This document shows positions 44,638 to 54,300 of a stretch of 64,000 nt of DNA, in pieces. Below the pieces are notes generated by a model. That model did not search any database, had not been told where the DNA came from, and was given only the letters and a program-made list of their open reading frames with translations. Source of the DNA: Bacteroidia bacterium (GTDB taxonomy: Bacteria > Bacteroidota > Bacteroidia > UBA4408); contig JADLFI010000037.1 of NCBI GenBank assembly GCA_020845635.1, positions 62,001 through 126,000 on the forward strand. Reading direction: 5' to 3'. The number at the start of each line of letters is the position of its first letter. Position 1 is the stretch's first letter. Both the position numbers and the translations under genes were made by a program.

Positions 44638-45657
44638 ATGGATGATAACAAACCGTTAACCGCCAAAGATTTGGTAACCAACCAGGAGGTGCGTTGGTGT
44701 CCGGGTTGTGGCGATTATTCAATATTAAAACAAGTACAAACCGTTATTCCTGAATTAGGATTAAAACGAGAGAACATAGTTTTTATTTCCGGAATTGGTT
44801 GCTCTTCACGTTTTCCATATTATATGGAAACCTACGGAATGCATAGTATTCATGGACGTGCAACAGCCATTGCAAGTGGCCTAAAAGCTGTTCGTGATGA
44901 TTTAAGCGTATGGATAATAACCGGTGACGGTGACTCATTATCTATTGGCGGTAACCATTTTATTCATTTGTTACGCAGAAATTTTGATGTAAACATATTA
45001 TTGTTTAACAACGAAATTTATGGTTTAACCAAAGGTCAATATTCGCCTACTTCACATAAGGGTCAAATAACCAAATCCAGTCCCTTTGGAACAGTTGATT
45101 ACGCTTTTAATCCGGTGGCTTTATGTTTAGGTGCCGATGCTTCATTTATTGCTCGCACTATGGATAGAGATCCAATACACATGCGTGAAATTTTAAAGCG
45201 TGCACATTTACACAAAGGGGCTTCGGCCATTGAAATATACCAAAATTGCAATGTTTTTAATGATGGGGCTTTTGAATTATTTACTGAAAAGACCACTAAA
45301 AAGTTGCATACTGTTTTTGTAAATCATGGTAAACCACTAGTATTTGGGCAAGATAGCGAGAAAGGAATAATCTTAGATGGGACTACTCCGCGCATTGTAG
45401 AACTAAGCAACTATTCGTTAAATGACTTATGGATTCATGATGAGAGTGACAGAAACAAAGCCTTTATTTTAGCCCGAATGTTTGATGATCCAACCCAAGA
45501 GGGTGCTATGCCTCGTCCTTTTGGTGTATTTTATGCTGAAACTCGTGCATGTTATGAAGACCTTTTAAACCAACAAGTTGAAAAAATAACCACAACGCGG
45601 GGTAAAGGAAATTTAGATGCTATATTGCGAGGTAATAGTGTTTGGGAAATAGTCTAA
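44638..45657 (+). CDS. korB: 2-oxoglutarate/2-oxoacid:ferredoxin oxidoreductase, beta subunit
   Basis: A 339-residue thiamine-diphosphate subunit. It has WCPGCGDYSILKQVQ, the cofactor-binding GIGCSSRFPYYMETYGMHS and ITGDGDSLSIGGNHFIHLLR (GDG...N TPP motif), and NNEIYGLTKGQYSPTS. There is no ferredoxin domain; the CPGC and other cysteines may bind one cluster, as in the family. It lies 13 bases after korA. Confidence 0.93.
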   Translation: MDDNKPLTAKDLVTNQEVRWCPGCGDYSILKQVQTVIPELGLKRENIVFISGIGCSSRFPYYMETYGMHSIHGRATAIASGLKAVRDDLSVWIITGDGDSLSIGGNHFIHLLRRNFDVNILLFNNEIYGLTKGQYSPTSHKGQITKSSPFGTVDYAFNPVALCLGADASFIARTMDRDPIHMREILKRAHLHKGASAIEIYQNCNVFNDGAFELFTEKTTKKLHTVFVNHGKPLVFGQDSEKGIILDGTTPRIVELSNYSLNDLWIHDESDRNKAFILARMFDDPTQEGAMPRPFGVFYAETRACYEDLLNQQVEKITTTRGKGNLDAILRGNSVWEIV

Positions 45658-45683
45658 TACAAATATATAGTTCAGCTCAATTG

Positions 45684-46973
45684 CTAATTAATTATCCATT
45701 GAGCCGGATTGAGCAATACCGAACCCTTCCAAATCTCAAAGTGAAGTTCACCTCTATCATCATCGCTCTCTGACACCCTACCTATTTGTTGTTTTGTATT
45801 TACCTTATCACCCTTATTAACGGTTACATTATCTAAATTCGAATAAACCGTAAGGTATTCACCATGACGAACAATAACTGCTTTTCCGGCTCCAGGAATA
45901 CTAATTACGCCTGAAACCGTTCCTTCAAAAATAGCTCGTACCGGTGCTGTATTCTTGGTACTAATATCAATGCCGTTGTTTTTTACTTTAATCCCTTTTA
46001 AAACAGGATGGTCGTGCTCCCCAAAACCACTACTAATAATTCCTTCTGTTACCGGCCATGGTAATTTTGATTTATTGGCTGCAAAATTATTAGATAATTT
46101 TTGAGCCTCAGGGGTAAGCTTTAATTCGGGTTCGCTTTTGTCTTCCGGTTCTTTTGCATCCGGTTTGTTAGTTGTTCCACTTGTATTTTTTGATGTCTCC
46201 TTTTTCTTTTTTGCTTCGGCAGCAGCCCTTCTAGCCTCTTCTCGTGCCTTTTTTACCTCTTCATCAATAATCTTTTTAATAGCTGCATTCAATTTATTAG
46301 CATCAGCTTGCCTCTTGGCCAGTTCTGCTTTAAGCTGTTTTTCTTTACTTTGTAATTGCGATAATACTTTCTCTTTCTCTTGTTTTTCTTTAGTTAATGA
46401 GTCTTTTTGTTCTTCCTCTGAAATTAAAAGTTTATTCTTCTCCTCCTTTTTACCCATCAGCAACCTGTTCTGCATATTTATTTTGCTCTTTGTGCTATCA
46501 ATTAATGCAGCTTGCTTTTTTCTATATTCACCATATTGCTGAAAATATTTCAGTCTTTTAAATGCCTGATTAAAATCATCGGCAGAGAAAACAAACATCA
46601 ACTTATTATAATTACTCTGATTTCTATGGGCAAAAATTATCATTTCAGCATATTCTTTCTTTAAAACCTCAAGCTCTTTTTCTAAGTAACTTATTTTTTG
46701 TTGATTCTCATCAATCTGATTTCCCAACAAATTTAACTCTGTACCTATAGTAGATATGAGCTCCTCACGCATTCCAATCTTTTTATTTAAAGTCACTAAT
46801 TGGTTTAAGGATGTTCTTTTATTCTTCTTAGTTTCATCCAATAACTTATTCGTGGCTTTAATTTCACTTTGTAATTTTGCCTTCCTTTTTTCTAATTCCT
46901 TTTTGCTCTGAGCACAAACAACGGTATTCAGAAAAATAAAAAATAATAATAACCATTTACCAAATGCGTTCAT
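45684..46973 (-). CDS. EnvC-like murein hydrolase activator (coiled coil plus degenerate M23 domain)
   Basis: A 429-residue exported protein. A signal peptide ends at VVCAQ (about residue 22), followed by a long coiled coil (about 23-250, with a Lys/Glu/Ala-rich hinge) and a C-terminal LytM/M23 fold. The M23 domain has lost parts of the Zn site: the usual HxGxD reads NNGIDI, and the YxHL motif reads YSNL, although HFEIW is kept. EnvC-type proteins with this kind of loss activate amidases rather than cut peptidoglycan. The start overlaps the upstream DUF4292 gene by 17 bases. Confidence 0.87.
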   Translation of the reverse strand: MNAFGKWLLLFFIFLNTVVCAQSKKELEKRKAKLQSEIKATNKLLDETKKNKRTSLNQLVTLNKKIGMREELISTIGTELNLLGNQIDENQQKISYLEKELEVLKKEYAEMIIFAHRNQSNYNKLMFVFSADDFNQAFKRLKYFQQYGEYRKKQAALIDSTKSKINMQNRLLMGKKEEKNKLLISEEEQKDSLTKEKQEKEKVLSQLQSKEKQLKAELAKRQADANKLNAAIKKIIDEEVKKAREEARRAAAEAKKKKETSKNTSGTTNKPDAKEPEDKSEPELKLTPEAQKLSNNFAANKSKLPWPVTEGIISSGFGEHDHPVLKGIKVKNNGIDISTKNTAPVRAIFEGTVSGVISIPGAGKAVIVRHGEYLTVYSNLDNVTVNKGDKVNTKQQIGRVSESDDDRGELHFEIWKGSVLLNPAQWIIN

Positions 46974-47823
46974 ACTTCTCAGGTATATTAAAAGGCATAG
47001 TTAAAGCTTCATCGTGTACAACTTTACTATATTCAATATTAACAAATATCTTTTTTGATGCTTCAATATAAAAATCAGCCTTAAATGGGAAATAAGCATT
47101 TTCAATTGGCTTAAAATTGTAGTAATTAGCCGTGAAAGTCCTGTTGTTAGGCATATCGAAGATAACCGTTTTTTGTATTTTAAAGGTTAAAGGATTTAAC
47201 CAATAACTCTGTACAGTTTCGTTATAGGATTTATTTATATCTCCTTTCAAAATCTTATGTAACTTTCTTTTTTTTATGGTACTTAATAAGTAAGAAGAGC
47301 TGTCCTTGGCTGATTTAAGTCTATCATCTTCCATATAAAACTCCGTGCTATTGCCTATAAGCAAAGCTTGCACATCGTCAAAATCAACCCCTAAATTAAG
47401 TAGTTTGCTTAAATATTGGTAATCGCCTTTAAAATATTTTTTATTTATTTTATCCATATATTTAACCGAATCTTGGGTAATCAACATTCTGGCTCCTTCA
47501 ATCCCCAACAAAGATACAGAAATCCACATGGCACTATCCTTTTTGGCTCTTACCGAAACATTAAAAGAGTTCTTGCTTCCGTCATTCTCAACTGTAGCAC
47601 TAAATTTAGTGCTTAACCAATCAAAGTTAAATTCATTTTCCTTAAGATACTTAGTAAGAGTTTTTGGGGTTTTAAAGTCTAATTTTTTAGCCGTTGTATC
47701 ATTAATTGTAGTGGTTGGCTTTACCGGTTTTAAAGTGCGGCAAGAACTAATAAATACCAAAGCTAATGTAAGTAATAGTATATAACCTAAGGAAGAAAAT
47801 ACTCGTGAAAAAATTGTCATCAT
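46957..47823 (-). CDS. DUF4292 family lipoprotein
   Basis: A 288-residue lipoprotein with the lipobox FISSC followed by RTLKPVKP (Cys about residue 27-28). The mature part has the DUF4292 pattern: FDWLSTKFSATVENDGSKNS, RAKKDSAMWISVSLLGIEGA, RMLITQDSVKYMDKINKKYF, and C-terminal beta segments. It resembles LolB/LppX-type lipid-binding folds, so a role in moving lipids or lipoproteins is possible but unproven. It lies between the TPR lipoprotein and the EnvC-like gene, an order common in Bacteroidota. Confidence 0.83.
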   Translation of the reverse strand: MMTIFSRVFSSLGYILLLTLALVFISSCRTLKPVKPTTTINDTTAKKLDFKTPKTLTKYLKENEFNFDWLSTKFSATVENDGSKNSFNVSVRAKKDSAMWISVSLLGIEGARMLITQDSVKYMDKINKKYFKGDYQYLSKLLNLGVDFDDVQALLIGNSTEFYMEDDRLKSAKDSSSYLLSTIKKRKLHKILKGDINKSYNETVQSYWLNPLTFKIQKTVIFDMPNNRTFTANYYNFKPIENAYFPFKADFYIEASKKIFVNIEYSKVVHDEALTMPFNIPEKYERIW

Positions 47824-47838
47824 TAAAAATTCTCATGT

Positions 47839-49587
47839 TTATTCAATAAGTCTTCTTTCGCTTATTTTACGATCTAATAAACTGCTCCCATTTCCGCTTT
47901 TTTGTGCTTTCCCCCAATACTCCATGGCTTCATCAATTTTGTTTAGTTTAAACATAATATCTCCCATGTGTTCAAGAATAACAGCATTACTTTGTGCCCC
48001 GTTTTCAATGGCCTTCGCTATCCATTCTCGGGCTTCGTCATACTTTCCCATAGTATATAATATCCAGCCATAGGTGTCGTTGTACGAAGAATTATCTCTA
48101 TCTATCTCATTTGATTTTTTTGACATTTCCTCAGCCTTTTCTAGGTTTTCTTTACGTAAGGATAAGTAATAGGCATAATTATTTAAAACATAAGTATCGT
48201 TAGGATTAATTTTAAGGGCTTCTTCGTATGCTTGGTCCGATTCAGCCATTTGTTTTGTACGATAATAAGCATCACCTAAATTAGCATAAAATTGTGCGCT
48301 GAGTGTTTTATTGTCAATAATCATATTTTTACCTTGAAGAAGTACTTTAATAGCTTCCTCAGGTTTTTTTAATTGCAAATAGGAAATCCCTAAAAATAAA
48401 TAAATGCCCGGCTCATTCGGGAAAAGTTCCACAGCCTCATTGCCATGTTTAATTACATCTTCATATTTTTGTAATTCAAACTCAATAGCCAATAGTTGAT
48501 TCCATAATACAAATTTGCTTTTATCTAGTTCTATGGCTTTTTGGTAATTTTCTTTGGCTTTATTTAAATCATTTTCACGATAATAAAAGTCGCCTGATAT
48601 ACTATATACTTTAGCTTCATTAGGATGCGCTTTAATAAGGACATCACACAGTTCTATACTTTTCTTTCTTAGCTCCTCAGATTTTTCACTAATTAAGTAG
48701 TAATTCAACAATATTTTTACTTTGGTATCAATATCTAACTCTTCTGACTCAAAGGCGGTTCTAAGATAAAGGAATGATTTATCATAGTCGCGTTTTTGTC
48801 GATAGTATTCCGCAAACGATAAATTGATGTAAGGGTTTTCAGGTTCAATTTTTAGTGCTTTCTGATATGCATCAACAGCTTGAGTATCCATATTATTAGC
48901 ACTATACAGTTCTCCTAATATACCATAATAGCGTGCTTCATTGGGGTAGGCTTCAATAAGTTTATTAATTTCATCAACAGCTTTAGAAAACTCACCCATT
49001 CTGATATAAACCTTCTCTTTTTGTAATGAAAGCTCAGGGTCAATGCCTATTACTTTTTCAAGTTTGTTGTAAACATCAATTGCGTTTTTAGGCTTATTTT
49101 TTCTTAAATAACAATCGGCAAAGTCGTAATATAAATCTTGTCGGGCCGGATATTTTTCAATTAAACTTTGGTAAATTTTAATGGCTTCGTCTATTTTGTT
49201 GTTTTTCTGCAAAACATCCGCCAAAAGAATAGCATACCACTCGTTATTGGGTTTTAAATGGTAAGCCTTTTTTCCATACACTTCGGCACTTTGCAAATCG
49301 CCCATATTATAGGCGATAATAGATAACTCATAGGCTGCTGCGTCATTATTGGGGTTAATTTGGAGGCTTTTCTTAAATAACCGAATAGCATTTTCGGTAT
49401 TTCCTAACAACTTTTCTTTATTGGCATTTAAAAAATAAAAATTCTCGTCAATATCTGTTTTGGTAAAAACAGGATTTTCACTTTTATCTGTTTTATCTTC
49501 TCCTATGGATGTAACCTGTTTACTCCCTTTACAACCAACATGTATAGATGCAACAACAATCAGTATAATGTAAAAGGTTTGTTTCAA
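47839..49587 (-). CDS. TPR-repeat lipoprotein
   Basis: A 582-residue lipoprotein with the lipobox VGC (IHVGCKGSKQ). The mature part is built almost wholly from about a dozen tetratricopeptide repeats, for example NTENAIRLFKKSLQINPNND, EARYYGILGELYSANNMDTQ and AVDAYQKALKIEPENPYINL. It would act as a protein-protein scaffold at an envelope membrane. TTG at 49587 is the only upstream start and is supported by the signal peptide that follows it. It lies 15 bases upstream of the DUF4292 gene. Confidence 0.85.
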   Translation of the reverse strand: MKQTFYIILIVVASIHVGCKGSKQVTSIGEDKTDKSENPVFTKTDIDENFYFLNANKEKLLGNTENAIRLFKKSLQINPNNDAAAYELSIIAYNMGDLQSAEVYGKKAYHLKPNNEWYAILLADVLQKNNKIDEAIKIYQSLIEKYPARQDLYYDFADCYLRKNKPKNAIDVYNKLEKVIGIDPELSLQKEKVYIRMGEFSKAVDEINKLIEAYPNEARYYGILGELYSANNMDTQAVDAYQKALKIEPENPYINLSFAEYYRQKRDYDKSFLYLRTAFESEELDIDTKVKILLNYYLISEKSEELRKKSIELCDVLIKAHPNEAKVYSISGDFYYRENDLNKAKENYQKAIELDKSKFVLWNQLLAIEFELQKYEDVIKHGNEAVELFPNEPGIYLFLGISYLQLKKPEEAIKVLLQGKNMIIDNKTLSAQFYANLGDAYYRTKQMAESDQAYEEALKINPNDTYVLNNYAYYLSLRKENLEKAEEMSKKSNEIDRDNSSYNDTYGWILYTMGKYDEAREWIAKAIENGAQSNAVILEHMGDIMFKLNKIDEAMEYWGKAQKSGNGSSLLDRKISERRLIE

Positions 49588-49641
49588 GATTAACTAGGTT
49601 TATTTTTAGCTAAATTAAAGAATTAGATTGTCTGTTTGCTG

Positions 49642-50649
49642 TTAAACTTTGTAAACAGAATAATCACTAATACTCAAATCCATAGGCTTTTGTTTAATTT
49701 CAGCATAAGCTCCAACCATACTGTTTTCAATATTACTATTGATTATTTGTGTATTGTTTTGTATAATGCTGTTTGAAACATTTGACCTTTTAATTTTGGT
49801 ATTGGCTCCTATTGAAACGTAAGGTCCAACAACAGATTCTTCAATTATTACATTTTCTCCAATATAACAAGGGGGAATAATTACAGAATTTATATTTTGG
49901 ACAGTGCTATGAATTAAATCTGAACTTTCAATGAATGTTAATACTCTGGAATTAGTATAAACTGTAGCATCTTTGTTTCCGCAATCTAGCCATTCGGTAA
50001 TCTTCCCGGGTAAAAACTTAGCTCCTTTTTGCTTCATATTTTCTAAAGCATTAGTAAGCTGATATTCGCCTTTTTCTTTAATGTTGTTATCAATTAAATA
50101 TTGAAGTTCGTTTCTTAAGTACTCACCATCTTTAAAATAATATATGCCAATAATGGCTAAGTCTGATACAAATTGTTGCGGTTTTTCAACAAAGTCGGTA
50201 ATTACATTATTCTTATCAACTTTTACAACCCCAAACATAGTTGGGTCTTCAATTTTTTGAACCCAAATTATACCATCGTGCTGGGCGGTCTCAATCTTAA
50301 AGTCGGCTTTAAATAGGGTATCGGCAAAGGCTACAATGACTTTACCGCTTAGGGCCTGTTCTGCACAAAGTATAGCATGTGCTGTACCTAAGGCTTCGTG
50401 TTGATAATGTATTGAACCATTAGCTCCTAAGTTTTTGGCAATAGTCAAAAGTTGGTTCTCAACATCTTTTCCAAAATCGCCAATTACAAAAGCTATTTCA
50501 TCTATTTTCTCATCAATTACTTTGGCAATATCTTCAACCAACCGTTGAACTATAGGTTTTCCGGCAACTTTTATTAAGGGTTTAGGTACTGTTAAAGTAT
50601 GTGGGCGCATTCTTTTACCCATTCCGGCCATTGGCACAATAATCTTCAT
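49642..50649 (-). CDS. Sugar-phosphate nucleotidyltransferase with left-handed beta-helix C-terminus
   Basis: A 335-residue enzyme. The N-terminal nucleotidyltransferase domain has PMAGMGKRMRPHTLTVPKPL (the GXGXRXXP-type signature) and a metal-binding VAFADTLF segment; the last 80 residues contain hexapeptide repeats (IPPCYIGENVIIEESVVGPY, VSIGANTKI). It most resembles glucose-1-phosphate thymidylyl/uridylyltransferase-type enzymes, but the substrate nucleotide and sugar cannot be read reliably. It lies between dut and the TPR lipoprotein gene. Confidence 0.85.
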   Translation of the reverse strand: MKIIVPMAGMGKRMRPHTLTVPKPLIKVAGKPIVQRLVEDIAKVIDEKIDEIAFVIGDFGKDVENQLLTIAKNLGANGSIHYQHEALGTAHAILCAEQALSGKVIVAFADTLFKADFKIETAQHDGIIWVQKIEDPTMFGVVKVDKNNVITDFVEKPQQFVSDLAIIGIYYFKDGEYLRNELQYLIDNNIKEKGEYQLTNALENMKQKGAKFLPGKITEWLDCGNKDATVYTNSRVLTFIESSDLIHSTVQNINSVIIPPCYIGENVIIEESVVGPYVSIGANTKIKRSNVSNSIIQNNTQIINSNIENSMVGAYAEIKQKPMDLSISDYSVYKV

Positions 50650-50679
50650 AGTTTTTCTTTACTTATTTAAAATATATTA

Positions 50680-51114
50680 TTACTTTTTTCCGGTATGTCC
50701 AAAACCACCTGCTCCTCTTTCGGTTTCAGAAAGTTCTGAAACAAGATTCCAATTAATTTTTTCATACCTGCTTATTATCATCTGTGCAATTCTGTCGCCA
50801 TTGTTGATAGTAAAATTAGTATCTGATAAATTAATGAGCAACACTTTTATCTCGCCCCTATAATCAGCATCAATAGTGCCAGGACTGTTTAATACAGTTA
50901 TTCCGCTTTTATAGGCCAATCCGCTTCTTGGTCTTATTTGAGCTTCAAGTCCTTCGGTCAATTCAATAAATAAGCCCGTAGGAATTAAAACTCTTTGCAT
51001 AGGTTTAATTTCAATAGGGACGTCTGTAAATGCGCGTAAATCCATGCCTGCCGCCAACATTGTTTCGTAGGCGGGCAAAGGATGTGATGATTTATTGGTA
51101 ATCTTAATATTCAT
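50680..51114 (-). CDS. dut: Deoxyuridine 5'-triphosphate nucleotidohydrolase
   Basis: A 144-residue trimeric dUTPase, from an ATG that reads [20 protein letters not shown]. Motifs are AAGMDLRAF (1), [11 protein letters not shown] (2), [15 protein letters not shown] (3), DRIAQMII (4) and the C-terminal arm [12 protein letters not shown] (5). A TTG 21 bases further upstream lies inside the -7 promoter box and is rejected. It keeps uracil out of DNA and supplies dUMP, and it leads the operon through to the EnvC-like gene. Confidence 0.95.
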   Translation of the reverse strand: MNIKITNKSSHPLPAYETMLAAGMDLRAFTDVPIEIKPMQRVLIPTGLFIELTEGLEAQIRPRSGLAYKSGITVLNSPGTIDADYRGEIKVLLINLSDTNFTINNGDRIAQMIISRYEKINWNLVSELSETERGAGGFGHTGKK

Positions 51115-51132
51115 CTGCTTAAAATAAAGTTG

Positions 51133-51163
51133 CAAAGGTACTTATTTAAGTTTAATACTCAAA
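51133..51163 (-). promoter_or_regulatory. Bacteroidota-type promoter for the dut operon
   Basis: On the minus strand, a -33 TTTG (51163-51160) and a -7 TACCTTTG (51140-51133) are separated by 19 bp. The box ends 18 bases before the dut ATG. Confidence 0.65.
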
Positions 51164-51312
51164 AAAAGTAAAATGCAAACTTATTTTTCTACAGTTTATT
51201 TTGTCCCGAAAGTTTGATTGATACTTAGCTAATATCTAACTCATAGACTTTTCAGCAGCAGCAAAATCATTCAATTTCTGTAAAAACTATTTCAAAAGGT
51301 TAAACTGCCTAA

Positions 51313-54300
51313 TTACCTGGTTAGGGTTATATTACCTTTTAGTTCTCCAAAGCCACCATCATACTTTTCATAATTCAAATAATAGGTGTACACTCCGGAA
51401 ACTACCGGTTTATCTTCAAAAGTTCCGTCCCAACCTTCCTTCATATCGGTGGTTTTAAACACTTGGCCACCCCAACGGTCAAAAACAGTGAAAGTAAACG
51501 ACTTTATTCCTGTGCCACGCACATATAAATAATCGTTGATTCCATCCTGATTAGGTGAAAAAGCTGTGGGAACAAAAATACTAAAATCATAAGTTACGTA
51601 AACGTCAACAGTATCGTAATTAACACAGCCGGTACTTATATCGGTAATGGTTAAAAAGTAAGTTGTTGATGTATTTGGTGTAGCCTCGGTGCTTGGGCAA
51701 ATGTCACACACCAGAAAGGTGGCCGGCTCCCATAAATATTGAGCATTGGCTCCATTTGTAATACCTGTTAATAACGTACTTTGCCCGTTGATAATAGTAT
51801 CGGGGTTAGCGGTGGCATTAATACTTGGTGGTGCTGATATATGAATGGTAAGCGGACTTGATGTAGTAGTATTACTTCCGGTTAAACATGGGTAATTGGA
51901 ACTCATAATAACAGAAACAACATCGCTATCCATCAATGTAGGACTGGTGTATTGATTAGAGCTGCCTGCTTGTACTGATTGTCCGTTAACCATAAATACA
52001 AACTGCGGATTAGTACCTCCGTATAAAGGAGTAGAGATAACCGTAATTGCTTGACCGAAACAAACAGATGGTGGATCGGTGGCCAAAGTAACTATTGGCG
52101 AAGCATTAGGCATTACATTTACAGTGATAATATTTGAGGTTATTTGTGTTGGATTGGCACAAGCGGCATTTGAGATAACCTGAATAGCTACAGAGGCGTT
52201 TCCTGTTAATGTAGATGTGCTATAATTCAACGAAGTTTCGCCCGGAACCGGATTACCATTTACTAACCACTGTAAAGTTGGATTGGTTCCGGCATTATTA
52301 ACTACTGCCGAAAAGGAAATCAAACTACCCTGACATACGTTTACAGATGTTGATGTAATAACTGCTTCAGGAACTACACTCGGATTAACAACAACCACTA
52401 TTTCGCTTCTAGAGCTTTCACAACCACCTACGGTTTGGCTTACATAATAGCTGGTGTTTCCAGGAGTAGCAGTAGATGGGGTAAGTGTTGGTGTTCCTGT
52501 TCCGCCTGTAGGAGTAGTGTACCATAATAACCCTGAACCTGTAGCGGTTAATGGTGTTGCTGTTGCCCCCTGACAATATGATACAGGAGATACTACATTA
52601 GGTGCGCTGGGTCCGGGACCTACAATAACATCTATTTGAGTTCTTACGCTTTCGCACCCATTATTGTTTTGACTTACGTAATAACTTGTTGTTCCCAAGG
52701 CTGAAGTTGATGGTGTAGGGGCTGTAGGGCTTCCTGTACCTCCTACGGGAACAGTGTACCAAAGTAAATTATTTCCGGTTGCAGTAAGTGGGCTTGAAGA
52801 GCCTCCTAAGCATAGATTAACCGGACTTACTACTGAGGGTCCTGTCGGAGGGTTTGAAACAATAACATCTATTTGAGCCGTACTACTCTCGCAGCCATTT
52901 ACAGTTTGTGTAACATAATAGCTAACTGTTCCTATAGTACTTGTTGAAGGGGTAGGTGCGGTAGGACTTCCTGTACCTCCGGGTACCAAATACCAAGTTA
53001 AATTGTTGCCAACTGCAGTTAATGGTATGGCTGTAGCTCCTTGACAGTATGTCACCGGAGAGTTAACCACAGGAGCTTGTGGTCCCGAACTATTTGTAAT
53101 TTGTTGGGGTGTAGTGGAACTGCTACATCCGGAAGCATCGGAAACGGTAAGTGTATAAGTACCTGCCGGTTGATTGTTTAAATCGGCATTTGCTGTTGAA
53201 GTACTTACTACATTTGATAAAGCATCTGTCCAGGTATAAGTTAAAGTTCCTGAACCTGTAGCGGTGAAACCGGTAATAGAGCCGTCACTTTGGCCACAAT
53301 TGCTCGGTGAAATTACTGCTGTTCCATTAATCACAGGACTTCCGTTAACCTGAACTGTAATTTGCGCTGCCGGCCCTTCACATGAACCCATATTATCGGT
53401 AACATAATAGGTAGTAGTACCCGGAGTGCTTGTACTTGGGGTTGGTGCTGTGCTACTTCCTATACCTCCTGGAGGTGCTACAGTGTACCAAAGTAGGCTA
53501 TTTCCCGTAGCTGTCAACGCTGTTGCTGTACTATTTTGACAATAGTTTACCGGACTGGTAACTGTTGGTGCTGCCGGAGTTGCAGTAACTATAATATCAA
53601 TTTGAGCGTAAGGACTTTCGCAACCACTTACCGTTTGAGATACATAATAACTTACTGTCCCCGGAGTACTGGTTGAAGGCGTTGGGGCTGTAGCACTAGG
53701 TGTACCACCAACCGGAACAGTGTACCATAATAAATTGGTACCAGTTGCACTCAATTGTGTAGCCGTTGCCCCCTGACAATAATTAACCGGACTGCTTACC
53801 ACCGGTGCTCCCGGCCCTGTGTTATTGGTAATTTGAACAGGAGTACTTGACACACTACATCCTGCAGCATCTGTAACAACAAGTGTATAAGTTCCCGCAG
53901 GCTGATTGTTTAAGTTAGCATTGCTTGTTGAGGTGCTAACCGTAGTAGATCCACCACTCATCCAAGTATAAGTTAGTGTACCTGTTCCTGTGGCGGTAAG
54001 GCCACTTATAGAACCATCGCTTTGGTTACACGAGCTTGGCGTAACAATAGGTGATCCGCTAATAGTTGGAGGCGCGGTTATAGTAACAGTAATTTGGGCT
54101 AAAGCGCTTTCGCAACCACCAACCGTTTGTGAAACATAATAGCTGGTTGAACCAACTGTGGCAGTTAATGGTGTTGGAGCTGTTGCTGAACCTGTACCCC
54201 CGGAAGGCACCGTGTACCATAATAATGCTGTCCCTGAGGCGGTTAATGGTGTAGCTGTTGCCCCCTGACAATAATTAACAGGACTTACCACCGTAGGTGC

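Noticed and set aside
45675-45704. GCTCAAT/ATTGAGC inverted repeat at the korB-EnvC junction as a terminator
   Set aside because: The loop is 16 bases, no T-tract follows, and it extends into the EnvC-like coding end.
51115-51135. TTG start adding 7 residues to dut
   Set aside because: It falls in the -7 element; the MNIKITNKS start fits the dUTPase family.
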